This document shows positions 52,319 through 60,564 of a DNA stretch of 64,000 nucleotides, piece after piece. How positions within the stretch are numbered: the stretch's first letter is position 1; each line of letters starts with the position of its first letter. The notes beneath the pieces were generated by a model that saw only the letters and a program-made list of their open reading frames with translations, was not told the DNA's origin and did no database searches. Both the position numbers and the translations under genes were made by a program. The stretch comes from an uncultured Rhodospirillales bacterium (GTDB lineage: Bacteria > Pseudomonadota > Alphaproteobacteria > ATCC43930 > CGMCC-115725), in the NCBI GenBank assembly GCA_903828515.1, contig CAIKMD010000006.1:496001-560000 (forward strand), read 5' to 3'.

Positions 52319-54022
52319 ATGGTATCGAACTCGAAAATACGCGTCGCGCATCTGAGCGGCCCGAACGCCACGATCCAGAACACGCCGCCCTTGGTGACTT
52401 CCAACAAGGCGCGCGCGAAATACGGGTTGCCCCTGCTGAAGGATATCGAGGGTGGCGCACTGAAACACGACGCGCTCCGGGCGCAACGGCTGGCCGCACC
52501 GGTCAAAGTCTATGTCGAGCAATTCTCGGCGCATCCGCTCGAGCGCGATTCGGCCGAGCTTTACGGGCCGCCCGATGGGTATATCGACGTCGACGGCGTA
52601 TTCCATAAGGACCGTCGCGGCGCCGAGGACAAGCCCGTCTACGAAGTCGAACTGAAGCCCGAGGATGGGCTCTATCCGCTGCCCTATGTCGCCCGGCAAG
52701 TGGACGGCACGGCATGGGAAGAGGAATGCGCGTCGCCGCTGTCGCCCGATGCGCAGGCACGGCAAGGCTTCTTCCCCGACGGTTCGCGCAGCTTCGAGGA
52801 TATCGACCGGAATTCGATCGATATGCACGGCCATGCGAGCACGATCTCGTCATTGGCGACCGTCGATTTTTATCGGCTCCTGCCGCCGGGCGGCTACCGC
52901 AAGGGATTGCCGGCCGCGTTGCGGACCGATGTCGGCGAGGGCGATATCCCGCCGGAAGCGCGCGGCAAGGAATTTTTCCCCTACAAGCCGCGCCATCTCG
53001 GCGCATCGCCGCCGCGCCCGGCGCTCGCGCGCGCCACCAACATGGCGCAACGCGTGATGTCGAGTGGCAAATACGACGGCGCGATCTTCACCCAAGGCAG
53101 CCCGGCGGTGGAGGAGACCTCGTACTGGTTCAATCTGCTGATCGATACGACCCTGCCGATCTGCGGCAACGCCGCGCAACGGCCGCAAGGCCAGATGAGC
53201 AATGACGGGCCGCAGAACATCGTCACCTCGCTCGACTTCATCCGCTCGAAGATCTGGGCCGATGCGGAGGGGCGCAATAAGGCAGGCGTCGTCGTCCTGC
53301 AGGAGCAGCAGGCTTTCGCCGCACGCGAAGTGGCGAAGGTCGATGCCCGGCCAGGCGGCTATCGCGCGACCGGCGGTCACGGCGGCATCTTGGGCGGCAT
53401 CAGCCATAGCGGCCGGCCGGTGCTGCTCTATGTGCCGGCTTACAAGCACACCTATCTCTCCGACGTGAATACGTCGAAGCTTCCCACCAGCACTCGGGCG
53501 ATTCGGGCCGGGCGGCATGGACCGGAATTGTTCGATCTCGCGGTCAAGGATTCGCACGGCGACATTCTGCCCGATGCGATCCCGTCGGTATCGATCGTCA
53601 AGGACGGCGGCTACTACGCCGACGATTTCGGCGAGGACCCGGCAAAGGAACTCGATCTTCTCTTTCTGCTCGATTTCAAGATCAAGCAGGGGCGTCTCTC
53701 CGGTTTCGTCACCGAAGGCCAAGTGCCGTATGGCGCGATGACCTCGACGGCGCGCAAAAAGGTGATGGAGAAAGCGGTCTTCAGCGGCATGCCGGTGGTC
53801 CAGGTCGGCCGCGGCGCGCCGGAAGGCTTTGCCGACGGCACGCCCTTCATGCTGGCGGGTTCCAATCTCACCGCCACCAAGGCGCGGTTGCTGCTGATGG
53901 CCTGCATGATGAAGTTCGGTTCCCTGCCGCCCGCGGCCGACCCGGACAATCCGACCTCTGCCGAGAAAAGCGCGATCGCGAAAGCCGTGGGCGCTTATCA
54001 GGCCGTGTTCGACACGCACTGA
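52319..54022 (+). CDS. asparaginase-like fold protein with altered catalytic motif
   Basis: 567 residues from ATG 52319 (GGAGG upstream). Weak but ordered match to the L-asparaginase fold: N-terminal LSGPNATIQ (cf. TGGTI), TQGSPAVEETSYWFNL around 259-272 (cf. HGTDTMEETAYFL), and QMSNDGPQNI (cf. SADGPLN). The second Thr-Asp pair is S261-P262 instead, and about 190 residues separate motif 1 from motif 2 (normally ~75). The DGPQN and the later SKLPTS lysine area are kept. It lies 40 bases after the peptide transporter genes, suggesting it processes the imported compound. Activity is uncertain. Confidence 0.72.
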   Translation: MVSNSKIRVAHLSGPNATIQNTPPLVTSNKARAKYGLPLLKDIEGGALKHDALRAQRLAAPVKVYVEQFSAHPLERDSAELYGPPDGYIDVDGVFHKDRRGAEDKPVYEVELKPEDGLYPLPYVARQVDGTAWEEECASPLSPDAQARQGFFPDGSRSFEDIDRNSIDMHGHASTISSLATVDFYRLLPPGGYRKGLPAALRTDVGEGDIPPEARGKEFFPYKPRHLGASPPRPALARATNMAQRVMSSGKYDGAIFTQGSPAVEETSYWFNLLIDTTLPICGNAAQRPQGQMSNDGPQNIVTSLDFIRSKIWADAEGRNKAGVVVLQEQQAFAAREVAKVDARPGGYRATGGHGGILGGISHSGRPVLLYVPAYKHTYLSDVNTSKLPTSTRAIRAGRHGPELFDLAVKDSHGDILPDAIPSVSIVKDGGYYADDFGEDPAKELDLLFLLDFKIKQGRLSGFVTEGQVPYGAMTSTARKKVMEKAVFSGMPVVQVGRGAPEGFADGTPFMLAGSNLTATKARLLLMACMMKFGSLPPAADPDNPTSAEKSAIAKAVGAYQAVFDTH

Positions 54023-54045
54023 TCATCGGGCACTCGACGATGTTG

Positions 54046-54070
54046 AAAGGGCCGCGCAAGCGGCCCTTTT
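54046..54070 (+). terminator. Rho-independent terminator after the asparaginase-like gene
   Basis: AAAGGGCCGC (54046-54055), a GCAA tetraloop, then GCGGCCCTTT and T (54060-54070): perfect 10-bp stem and U-rich end. Marks the end of the dpp-like operon. Confidence 0.92.
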
Positions 54071-54169
54071 GCTGTGTCAGGTGACGACCAGGACGAGCCG
54101 ACATAAGGCCGGACCTTGCGCGACGCGCGCGGATGTGGAACCGTGCGACCAACAAGTGGGAGGACGACC

Positions 54170-55183
54170 ATGAGACGGACGGCGAGAATTGCCGCGATCG
54201 TTGCTTTGTTGATGACGGGATGGGCGGGAGCCCAGGCGGACGAGACCTCGCTGCTTTTTGCGACGACCGAACCTGCCGGCAGCGACGACACCATGAAGGT
54301 CTTTTCGCCCTGGGTGCAGCGGATCGCCGAGTCGACCAACAACGCGGTGAAAATCGACCTGCGCGAGGGCATCGCCATCGCCAATGCGAGCAATATCTAC
54401 GACCGCGTGCAAAGCGATGTGATGCAGATCGGGATCCTGATCCCGAGTCTCATCGGCGGAAAATTTCCGCTGACGGATGTATCCGGCCTGCCTTTCCTTA
54501 CCGAGGATTCGGTGAACGCGTCAGCGGCGTTCTGGCGGCTCTACAAAACCGGAGCGCTCGATACGGAATATAAAGACATCGCGCCGCTCGGCTTCGGCCT
54601 GTTCCCGCCGCAGGATGTGATGTTGTCGAAAACCCCGGCGACCCTCGATAATTTGCAGGGTTTGCGGATTCGGGTTGTCGGCAAGCTGTCGAGCGAACTC
54701 GTCGAGCGGCTGGGCGGCACGCCGCTGGTGCTCGATCCTTCCGATCAGTACACGGCGCTCGAGCGCCATACGATCGATGGCGTGATCAGCTCCTGGATGA
54801 GCATGGCGCCGCTGCATCTGATCGACGTGACGAACTATCACATCGAGACCTCGCTCGGCACCGCCATGTTCATCGTCTTTATGGCGAAGCCGAAATTCGA
54901 TTCGCTTCCCGCCAGCGTGAAACAGGCGCTGTTGGCGAATTCCGGCGAATCGTTGAGCCGCGCGATCGGGACCGGTTTCGAGGGCCGCGCCACGGCTTCG
55001 AAAGCGATCGCGGTGGCCAACCCGACCAAGCACACGATCGTTCAATTGTCCGCCGCCCAAAGCGCGAAGTGGTCGCAGGCGATCACGCCGACGATCGACG
55101 CCTGGACGGCGTCGCATCCGGGCGGCGCCGAACTCCTGGCCAGTTACCGGCGCATTCTGGCCGACGTGAAGGCCGGCAAATAG
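54170..55183 (+). CDS. TRAP-type substrate-binding protein DctP-like (orphan)
   Basis: 337 residues from ATG 54170 behind GGGAGGA. Signal peptide MRRTARIAAIVALLMTGWAG ending near AQA. Family landmarks: FWRLYKTGALD, GLRIRVVGK (here the ligand-binding Arg is retained, unlike the paralogs at 4390 and 20826), ALERHTIDG and tail LADVKAGK. No DctQ/DctM genes. Directly followed (11 bases) by a flavin monooxygenase, so substrate binding and oxidation may be linked. Confidence 0.88.
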   Translation: MRRTARIAAIVALLMTGWAGAQADETSLLFATTEPAGSDDTMKVFSPWVQRIAESTNNAVKIDLREGIAIANASNIYDRVQSDVMQIGILIPSLIGGKFPLTDVSGLPFLTEDSVNASAAFWRLYKTGALDTEYKDIAPLGFGLFPPQDVMLSKTPATLDNLQGLRIRVVGKLSSELVERLGGTPLVLDPSDQYTALERHTIDGVISSWMSMAPLHLIDVTNYHIETSLGTAMFIVFMAKPKFDSLPASVKQALLANSGESLSRAIGTGFEGRATASKAIAVANPTKHTIVQLSAAQSAKWSQAITPTIDAWTASHPGGAELLASYRRILADVKAGK

Positions 55184-55194
55184 GTATTGCCGCG

Positions 55195-56508
55195 ATGATG
55201 AAGCTCGGCCTCTTTCTCAGCGGCCCGGGACACCATATCGCCGCGTGGCGCGATCCCTCGGTCGCGCCCGACGCGGGGCAGAGTCTTCGCCATTACATCG
55301 AGATCGCCAAGCTCGGCGAGCGCGGCCGGTTCGATTTCCTCTTCAACGCCGATTCCAATTCGACCTTCGGCCCCGACGACGTCAATGTCTGGAAACGGAC
55401 GACCGCGACGCTGCGCTTGGAACCGCTGACGCTGATGGGCGCGCTCGCCGCCGTGACGTCGCATATCGGCCTCGTCTCGACAGCGACGACCTCTTATCTC
55501 GAACCGTTTCATGTCGCGCGGCTGTTTGCCTCGCTCGACCAATTGAGCGGCGGACGCGCCGGCTGGAATCTCGTGACGTCCTCCGCGGCATCCGAGGCGT
55601 TGAATTTCAGCCATGCGGCCCACGCGCCCCATGCTGAGCGTTACGAGCGCGCGGCCGAATTCGTCCGCGTGGTCATGGGATTATGGGATTCGTGGGAAGA
55701 CGACGCCTTTGTGTTCGACAAGGATGCGGGATTGTTCTTCGATCCGGCGAAGCTCCACACGCTCAATCACAAGGGTAAGCATTTCGGGGTGCGCGGGCCG
55801 CTGATGATGCAGCGCTCGCCGCAAGGTCGGCCGATCATCGTCCAGGCCGGCCAGTCCGAAGCGGGCCGCCAGCTTGCCGCCGAGACCGCCGAGGTCATCT
55901 TCACGGTGCAGCAGGAGATCGAACCGGCGCGCGAATACTACGCCGACGTCAAGCAGCGGGCGGCCGCCGCCGGTCGCGCGCCCGAGCATGTGGCGATCAT
56001 GCCCGGCGTCATGGTGGCCGTCGGATCGACGCACCGCGAGGCCGAACAGAAATACGAGGCGCTGCAGTCGCTGATCCATCCCGATCTTGGCGTGGCCACT
56101 TTGTCCGATATCGTCGGCATGGATCTGAAAGACTATCCGCTCGATGGGCCGTTGCCCGAGGTGCCGTTGATCAACACGCAGCAAGGACGCCAGCGTGTGG
56201 TGGTCGATCTCGCCCGGCGCGAGAATTTGACGATCCGCCAGCTCTATCAGCGTTTGTCCGGCGCGCGGGCGCATCGCAGCATTTTCGGCACGCCGACCGA
56301 GATCGCCGATTCACTGGAGCACTGGTATAAAACCGGCGCGGCGGACGGCTTCAACATCATGGCGCTGACCTTTCCGCAAGGCCTCGCGGACTTCGTCGAT
56401 CACGTCATTCCCGAATTGCAGCGGCGCAAGCTTTTCCGCACCGAGTACGAGGGGACGACGCTGCGCGAAAATCTCGGCCTGCCGCGCCCGCCCAATCAGT
56501 TCGTCTAG
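55195..56508 (+). CDS. LLM-class flavin-dependent monooxygenase, NtaA/SnaA/DszA family
   Basis: 437 residues from ATG 55195. Pattern of the family: GPGHHIAAWRDP, YIEIAKLGERGRFDFLFNAD, SYLEPFHVARLFASLDQLSGGRAGWNLVTS, RPIIVQAGQSEAGRQLAAETAEVIF, GTPTEIADSLEHWYKTGAADGFNI. These enzymes use FMNH2 from a separate reductase and oxidise chelators, polyaminocarboxylates, sulfones or related compounds. No flavin reductase is adjacent. It is coupled to a TRAP SBP and converges on an NMT1 SBP, ending in a 4-base overlap. Confidence 0.92.
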   Translation: MMKLGLFLSGPGHHIAAWRDPSVAPDAGQSLRHYIEIAKLGERGRFDFLFNADSNSTFGPDDVNVWKRTTATLRLEPLTLMGALAAVTSHIGLVSTATTSYLEPFHVARLFASLDQLSGGRAGWNLVTSSAASEALNFSHAAHAPHAERYERAAEFVRVVMGLWDSWEDDAFVFDKDAGLFFDPAKLHTLNHKGKHFGVRGPLMMQRSPQGRPIIVQAGQSEAGRQLAAETAEVIFTVQQEIEPAREYYADVKQRAAAAGRAPEHVAIMPGVMVAVGSTHREAEQKYEALQSLIHPDLGVATLSDIVGMDLKDYPLDGPLPEVPLINTQQGRQRVVVDLARRENLTIRQLYQRLSGARAHRSIFGTPTEIADSLEHWYKTGAADGFNIMALTFPQGLADFVDHVIPELQRRKLFRTEYEGTTLRENLGLPRPPNQFV

Positions 56509-57482
56509 AATTTCACCGGCACGAAACGCGACGTGAAAAGCTGATCGTTGGCCGGCCGTGTCGGCAGCAATCCCAGATCCACGAACGAATCCTTGAGGAC
56601 GTCGATCGCCGCCGGATCGAAGCTTCCGTCGTTCGACATCATCGATATTTCGTAATCGTAGGTTCGCGCCACGACCTCGGGGCTCATGTGCAGGACCGGT
56701 GCGGTAAGCGCGATCGTCTGTTCCCGATTGGCTTTCATGAACGCGATCGACTGGAAAATTCCCTTGAGGAACCGCTGGGTCAGATCGGCGTGGTCGCGCA
56801 GGAAATCCTGGCTTGCCAGGACGATATGGGTGTGAACCCGCGGCACGAATTTCTCCATGCCGACGACGATCCGGCCCTGATGCAATTCCTCGAGCGAATA
56901 GCCGAGTTCGGTCGCACCGATCAGCCCGTCGGTCTGGCCGATCCGCATGGCGGCCATCGTCGCCTGGGCGTCGCCGGTGACGATGGTGTGGATCGCGTCG
57001 GGACCCCAGCCTTGCGCGACCGAAACGCGCCGCGCGAGGAATTCGGGAAACCCGGCGAGGGTCGCGGTGCCGAGGTTTTTTCCTTTGAGATCGGCGGCCG
57101 ACTTGATCGCGGAATCCGGGCCGACGATCAGCGAGAAATTGCGGGGCGCGCCGTTCAAGGCCGCGACGCCGATCACCGGTGCGCCCTTGATCGCGAACAT
57201 CATGCTGGTGCCGCTGGCCAGCGCGATGTCGAAACTGCCGCCGACGATGCCCTGGATCACTTTCGGATCGCCGGCGACGGTGGTGATCTGCACGTCGAGG
57301 CCCTCGTGCGCGAAAATGCCCTGTTGGACGCCGACATCGACCGGGGTGAGCGCCCAGATCACGTTGATCGTCTTGGCCACTCGAACGGTTTCCGCGCCTT
57401 GCGCGACCGGGAGAAACGCGACCACGGCGATCGTCAACGCAAGGCTATGGAGCTTGGTTCTATATCCGTTGGAGCCCGTCAT
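56505..57482 (-). CDS. ABC transporter substrate-binding protein, NMT1-like
   Basis: 325 residues, start ATG 57482, signal peptide ending near AQGAE. NMT1 features: VDVGVQQGIFAHEGLDVQIT, GSFDIALASGTSMMFAIKGAP, DLKGKNLGTATLAGFPEFL and AIDVLKDSFVDLGLL. Similar in logic to the SBP at 14221. The end overlaps the monooxygenase stop by four bases on the opposite strand. Divergent from the ABM protein. No permease is linked. Confidence 0.88.
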   Translation of the reverse strand: MTGSNGYRTKLHSLALTIAVVAFLPVAQGAETVRVAKTINVIWALTPVDVGVQQGIFAHEGLDVQITTVAGDPKVIQGIVGGSFDIALASGTSMMFAIKGAPVIGVAALNGAPRNFSLIVGPDSAIKSAADLKGKNLGTATLAGFPEFLARRVSVAQGWGPDAIHTIVTGDAQATMAAMRIGQTDGLIGATELGYSLEELHQGRIVVGMEKFVPRVHTHIVLASQDFLRDHADLTQRFLKGIFQSIAFMKANREQTIALTAPVLHMSPEVVARTYDYEISMMSNDGSFDPAAIDVLKDSFVDLGLLPTRPANDQLFTSRFVPVKF

Positions 57483-57633
57483 TGTTCCCTACCTTGTTGT
57501 TCTATGAATCGGCCAGGCATCTTGCTGATCGACGGTATCGCGCCGTATTATGCAAGTAACCGGCGGGGCAATTCCACAAGTCGATATTGCCGCCTCATTC
57601 AAGAATTTCGCGGCGCCGGAGGAACGGGATTTC

Positions 57634-58317
57634 ATGGCCACGACCATCATCGCATCGGGCAGCAAACTTGCGACCGGGATCAATGTCTTCACGCTTCCGC
57701 CGGAACGGCAAGCGGCGTTGATCGAAACGTTGAGCGCGATCAATCACGAAATCATCACGCACAAATTTCCGATGAACGTGTCGGCCAATTTCCATCGCGG
57801 AATCGATGCGCCGATCGTGATCAATTACAACCAGTACACGGATCGCGCGAGCGGCCAGTATCTGCGGACGCGATCGGAGACCGCGCCGCTGTTGAAACGA
57901 ACCCACGAGTTGTCCGAAAAACACGAGATTCGCTGGTACGAGGTGGCGGACGTCGTGGCCGTGGCGGGACCGGGCGATCGTATCGAGATTGCCGAAGGCC
58001 GCTTGGGTATCGCGGTGATCGGTATCTTCACCGTCGAGCCCGGCAAGCAAGGTTCGCTGCTTGATCTCCTGAAGCATTATGGCGAGACGTTGAAAGCGGC
58101 GCGCGCCGACGGGTTTATCGGAATCGCCACGCATCGCGGCTATCAGGCCGACCACGTTTCGAGTTACGAGCAGTGGACAAGCGTCGATGCCTATCGCCAG
58201 GCGATGGCGCAGAGCCCGGCACTCGAGGCCTTGAAACAAATCCGCGAAACCGCGAGCGCGGTCGCATCGCATCAGTACGATGTGCTGAGCGTGACGCGCT
58301 TCGATCTCGAGTCCTGA
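57634..58317 (+). CDS. antibiotic biosynthesis monooxygenase (ABM) superfamily protein, duplicated domain
   Basis: 227 residues from ATG 57634 (GGAGG 11 bases upstream; an upstream in-frame ATG at 57550 lacks a ribosome site). Two ABM ferredoxin-like halves: INVFTLPPERQAALIETLSA...NFHRGIDAPIVINYNQYTDRASGQ and VIGIFTVEPGKQGSLLDLLKHY...ATHRGYQADHVSSYEQWTSVDAYRQ. Members act as quinone monooxygenases or non-catalytic dimers. Function here unknown. Confidence 0.78.
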   Translation: MATTIIASGSKLATGINVFTLPPERQAALIETLSAINHEIITHKFPMNVSANFHRGIDAPIVINYNQYTDRASGQYLRTRSETAPLLKRTHELSEKHEIRWYEVADVVAVAGPGDRIEIAEGRLGIAVIGIFTVEPGKQGSLLDLLKHYGETLKAARADGFIGIATHRGYQADHVSSYEQWTSVDAYRQAMAQSPALEALKQIRETASAVASHQYDVLSVTRFDLES

Positions 58318-58333
58318 CCGGCGCGCGGCGCAA

Positions 58334-58367
58334 CTTATATATACATCTCTATACAATGTGATATAAT
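58334..58367 (+). promoter_or_regulatory. promoter with perfect -10 and HutC-like direct repeats
   Basis: A TATAAT at 58362-58367 is six bases before the ATG at 58374, so transcription may start at the codon (leaderless). The preceding AT-rich stretch 58334-58357 repeats TATACA at 58340-58345 and 58350-58355, on the other strand TGTATA, the half-site of HutC-type operators. The hutC gene is downstream at 60565. Confidence 0.55.
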
Positions 58368-58373
58368 CCGCCG

Positions 58374-59456
58374 ATGCGTCGCATTTCACACAGGCTCCGC
58401 ATCGCTTTCGTGGCTACCATGGCGATTTTCGCCGGGGCCGCTGCGCCGGCTTCGGCCGCGCCCGATAAAATCGTTTTCGCCTGGCCCGGCCCGCCCAGTT
58501 CGGGGATGGCACCCTTCACCTTCGCCGTCGAACTCGGGTTCTTCAAAGCCGAAAATCTCGAACTCGACGTGATCTCGCTCGACGGGTCGGGGACCATCAT
58601 CCCGCAGATGGTGAACGGCAGCGTCTTCTCGTCCTACATCACGCTCGACCCGCTGGTGATCTCGCGCCAGCCGGGCAAACCCAATTTCGACATACGCTTC
58701 GTCTACAACGCGGTGCGGAATTCGATCTGGGAAATCTCCGTCCTCGACGACAGCCCGATCAAAACGACGAAAGACCTGGCGGGTAAGACGATCGGCGTCG
58801 GGAGTCTCGCTTTCGGCAACGTGCCGATGACCAAGGGAATCCTGAAGCGCGACGGCATCAGCCTCGATTCCGTGCAATTCGTCGCGGTCGGCGTCGGCGC
58901 GCCCGCTTTCCAGGCGCTGCGCGACAAACGGATCGATGCACTCAATTTGTGGGACATCCAGAACGTGCAGATCCAGATGGAAGGCACGAAAATCCGCATC
59001 CTGCAGTTTCCGCCGGAATTCCACGGCGTCACCAGCCACAGTCTGCCGGTGTCGAATAAGATGATCGCCGAGCACCCCGATCTCGTCGCGCGCTTCGGCC
59101 GGGTCGTCGCCATGGGCACGGTCGCCTGCGTCGCCAATCCCGCAGGCTGCCTCGACTCGTACTGGAAGTACTATCCCAAACCTTCGGCCGACGAGGACGA
59201 AGCGCTGAAGCACGAAATGCCGTTGTTGAAGACCCGGCTCGACAACATGACGGTCTGGGACGACGGCCAGCCCAAAAAATACGGCGCCTTCAGCGAGCGG
59301 GATTGGACGACCGATATCAATTCGCTGCGCGTCGGCGGCATCATCGGCAATGACGAGATCAAGCTCGACACGCTCTACACCAATCAGTTCGTCGACGAAT
59401 ACAACCGCTTCGATCAGAGCGCGGTCATAACCAAGGCAAAAGCCTACAAGCCCTGA
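58374..59456 (+). CDS. ABC transporter substrate-binding protein, NMT1/THI5-like
   Basis: 360 residues, signal peptide MRRISHRLRIAFVATMAIFA ending near ASAA. Features: SGMAPFTFAVELGFFKAENLELDVIS, DLAGKTIGVGSLAFGNVPMTKGIL and CVANPAGCLDSYWKYYPKP. The longer C-terminus (THI5-like) sets it apart from the other NMT1 proteins here. No Shine-Dalgarno is present before the ATG; a TATAAT sits six bases upstream. First gene of a plus-strand run with a DapA-like enzyme and HutC. Confidence 0.88.
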   Translation: MRRISHRLRIAFVATMAIFAGAAAPASAAPDKIVFAWPGPPSSGMAPFTFAVELGFFKAENLELDVISLDGSGTIIPQMVNGSVFSSYITLDPLVISRQPGKPNFDIRFVYNAVRNSIWEISVLDDSPIKTTKDLAGKTIGVGSLAFGNVPMTKGILKRDGISLDSVQFVAVGVGAPAFQALRDKRIDALNLWDIQNVQIQMEGTKIRILQFPPEFHGVTSHSLPVSNKMIAEHPDLVARFGRVVAMGTVACVANPAGCLDSYWKYYPKPSADEDEALKHEMPLLKTRLDNMTVWDDGQPKKYGAFSERDWTTDINSLRVGGIIGNDEIKLDTLYTNQFVDEYNRFDQSAVITKAKAYKP

Positions 59457-59528
59457 GGGAGCGCGCCGGGCAAGCGCAGCCCGTCGCTTGCTGCCGCCGA
59501 GATGCGGCCCGGAAGAGGAGCGATAGCG

Positions 59529-60560
59529 ATGTCACGATTGACCGTTCTCGAAGGCATCATTCCATCGCCGGCGGTCGTCTATACCGATGCGAGCTGCGAA
59601 ACCGTCGATTACGACGCCTATCGCGAGCATATGCGGTTCCTGCTTCGCCACGACATTTCGGCCTTGTGTATCGGAGGCCACGCCGGCGAGACCGAATGCC
59701 TGACCATGGAAGAACGCCTCAACGTCCTGCGCATCGCCCAGGAAGAGGCCAAGGGCCGGGTGCCGGTGATGGGCGGCGTCGTCGCCGATTCGACCTGGTC
59801 CGCGATCGAACAGACGAAAATCCAGAAGGATCACGGCGCCGATATCGTGCTGGTCTGTCCGCCCAACATCGTCGGCTGGGATGCGGCCGGCGCCGATGCG
59901 ATGTTGGTCGCGCATTTCAAGGCGATCAACGACAAGGGTGGATTGCCTTTCGTGATCTATGGCGGACCCGGCGACAACAGCTCGTGCCGCCAGCTGCCGG
60001 CAACATTCACCAAAGTAGCGATCGAATGCGACCTGTTGCTCGCTTGGAAGATCGCCGTGCGCGGCATCGCGACGGGCGAGAACTCCTTCGCCGACTGCGT
60101 GACCGCCTTGCAGAAGGCCAAGGCGATCACCGGACGCACGGTCAATCCGCTGATCGCCGGTGACGCCAATCTGCTCGGCGCGCTCGAAGCGGGCGGGCAA
60201 GGCACGATCAATGCCTGCGAGAGTTTCCGCGTCGACGACAGCACCGCGCTCTATCAGGCATTCCGCCGCGGCGACATGGAAACCGCGCGCAAGATTCACG
60301 AGATGAGCAAGCCGATCTCGGACATCATCTATGGCATCCGCATCGGTCGCAGCTTCACCTACTTCCATTACCGCTTCAAAATCGCGAGCTGGATGCTGGG
60401 TTACATCCCCAATCCCTATATGCGCCTGCCGCAAGTGCCGCCGCCGGCCGATGAAATCGTCATGCTGCACGAGGCGCTGATCCGCGCCGGCAAGAAGCCC
60501 GTGCATTCGCCGCAAGAATTCGTCTTCTCGGCCCCCTCGGGCGCCGTCGCCGCGGAGTAA
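59529..60560 (+). CDS. dihydrodipicolinate synthase (DapA)-like aldolase/lyase
   Basis: 343 residues from ATG 59529 behind GAGGAG. DapA/NAL superfamily TIM barrel: Schiff-base K174 in LLLAWKIAVRG, catalytic Y144 in FVIYGGP, substrate-site CIGGHAGE in place of the usual GGTGE. About 50 residues longer at the C-terminus than DapA. Family members include aldolases and hydrolases such as 4-hydroxy-tetrahydrodipicolinate synthase and keto-deoxy sugar aldolases. Four bases before HutC. Confidence 0.9.
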   Translation: MSRLTVLEGIIPSPAVVYTDASCETVDYDAYREHMRFLLRHDISALCIGGHAGETECLTMEERLNVLRIAQEEAKGRVPVMGGVVADSTWSAIEQTKIQKDHGADIVLVCPPNIVGWDAAGADAMLVAHFKAINDKGGLPFVIYGGPGDNSSCRQLPATFTKVAIECDLLLAWKIAVRGIATGENSFADCVTALQKAKAITGRTVNPLIAGDANLLGALEAGGQGTINACESFRVDDSTALYQAFRRGDMETARKIHEMSKPISDIIYGIRIGRSFTYFHYRFKIASWMLGYIPNPYMRLPQVPPPADEIVMLHEALIRAGKKPVHSPQEFVFSAPSGAVAAE

Positions 60561-60564
60561 AGTC

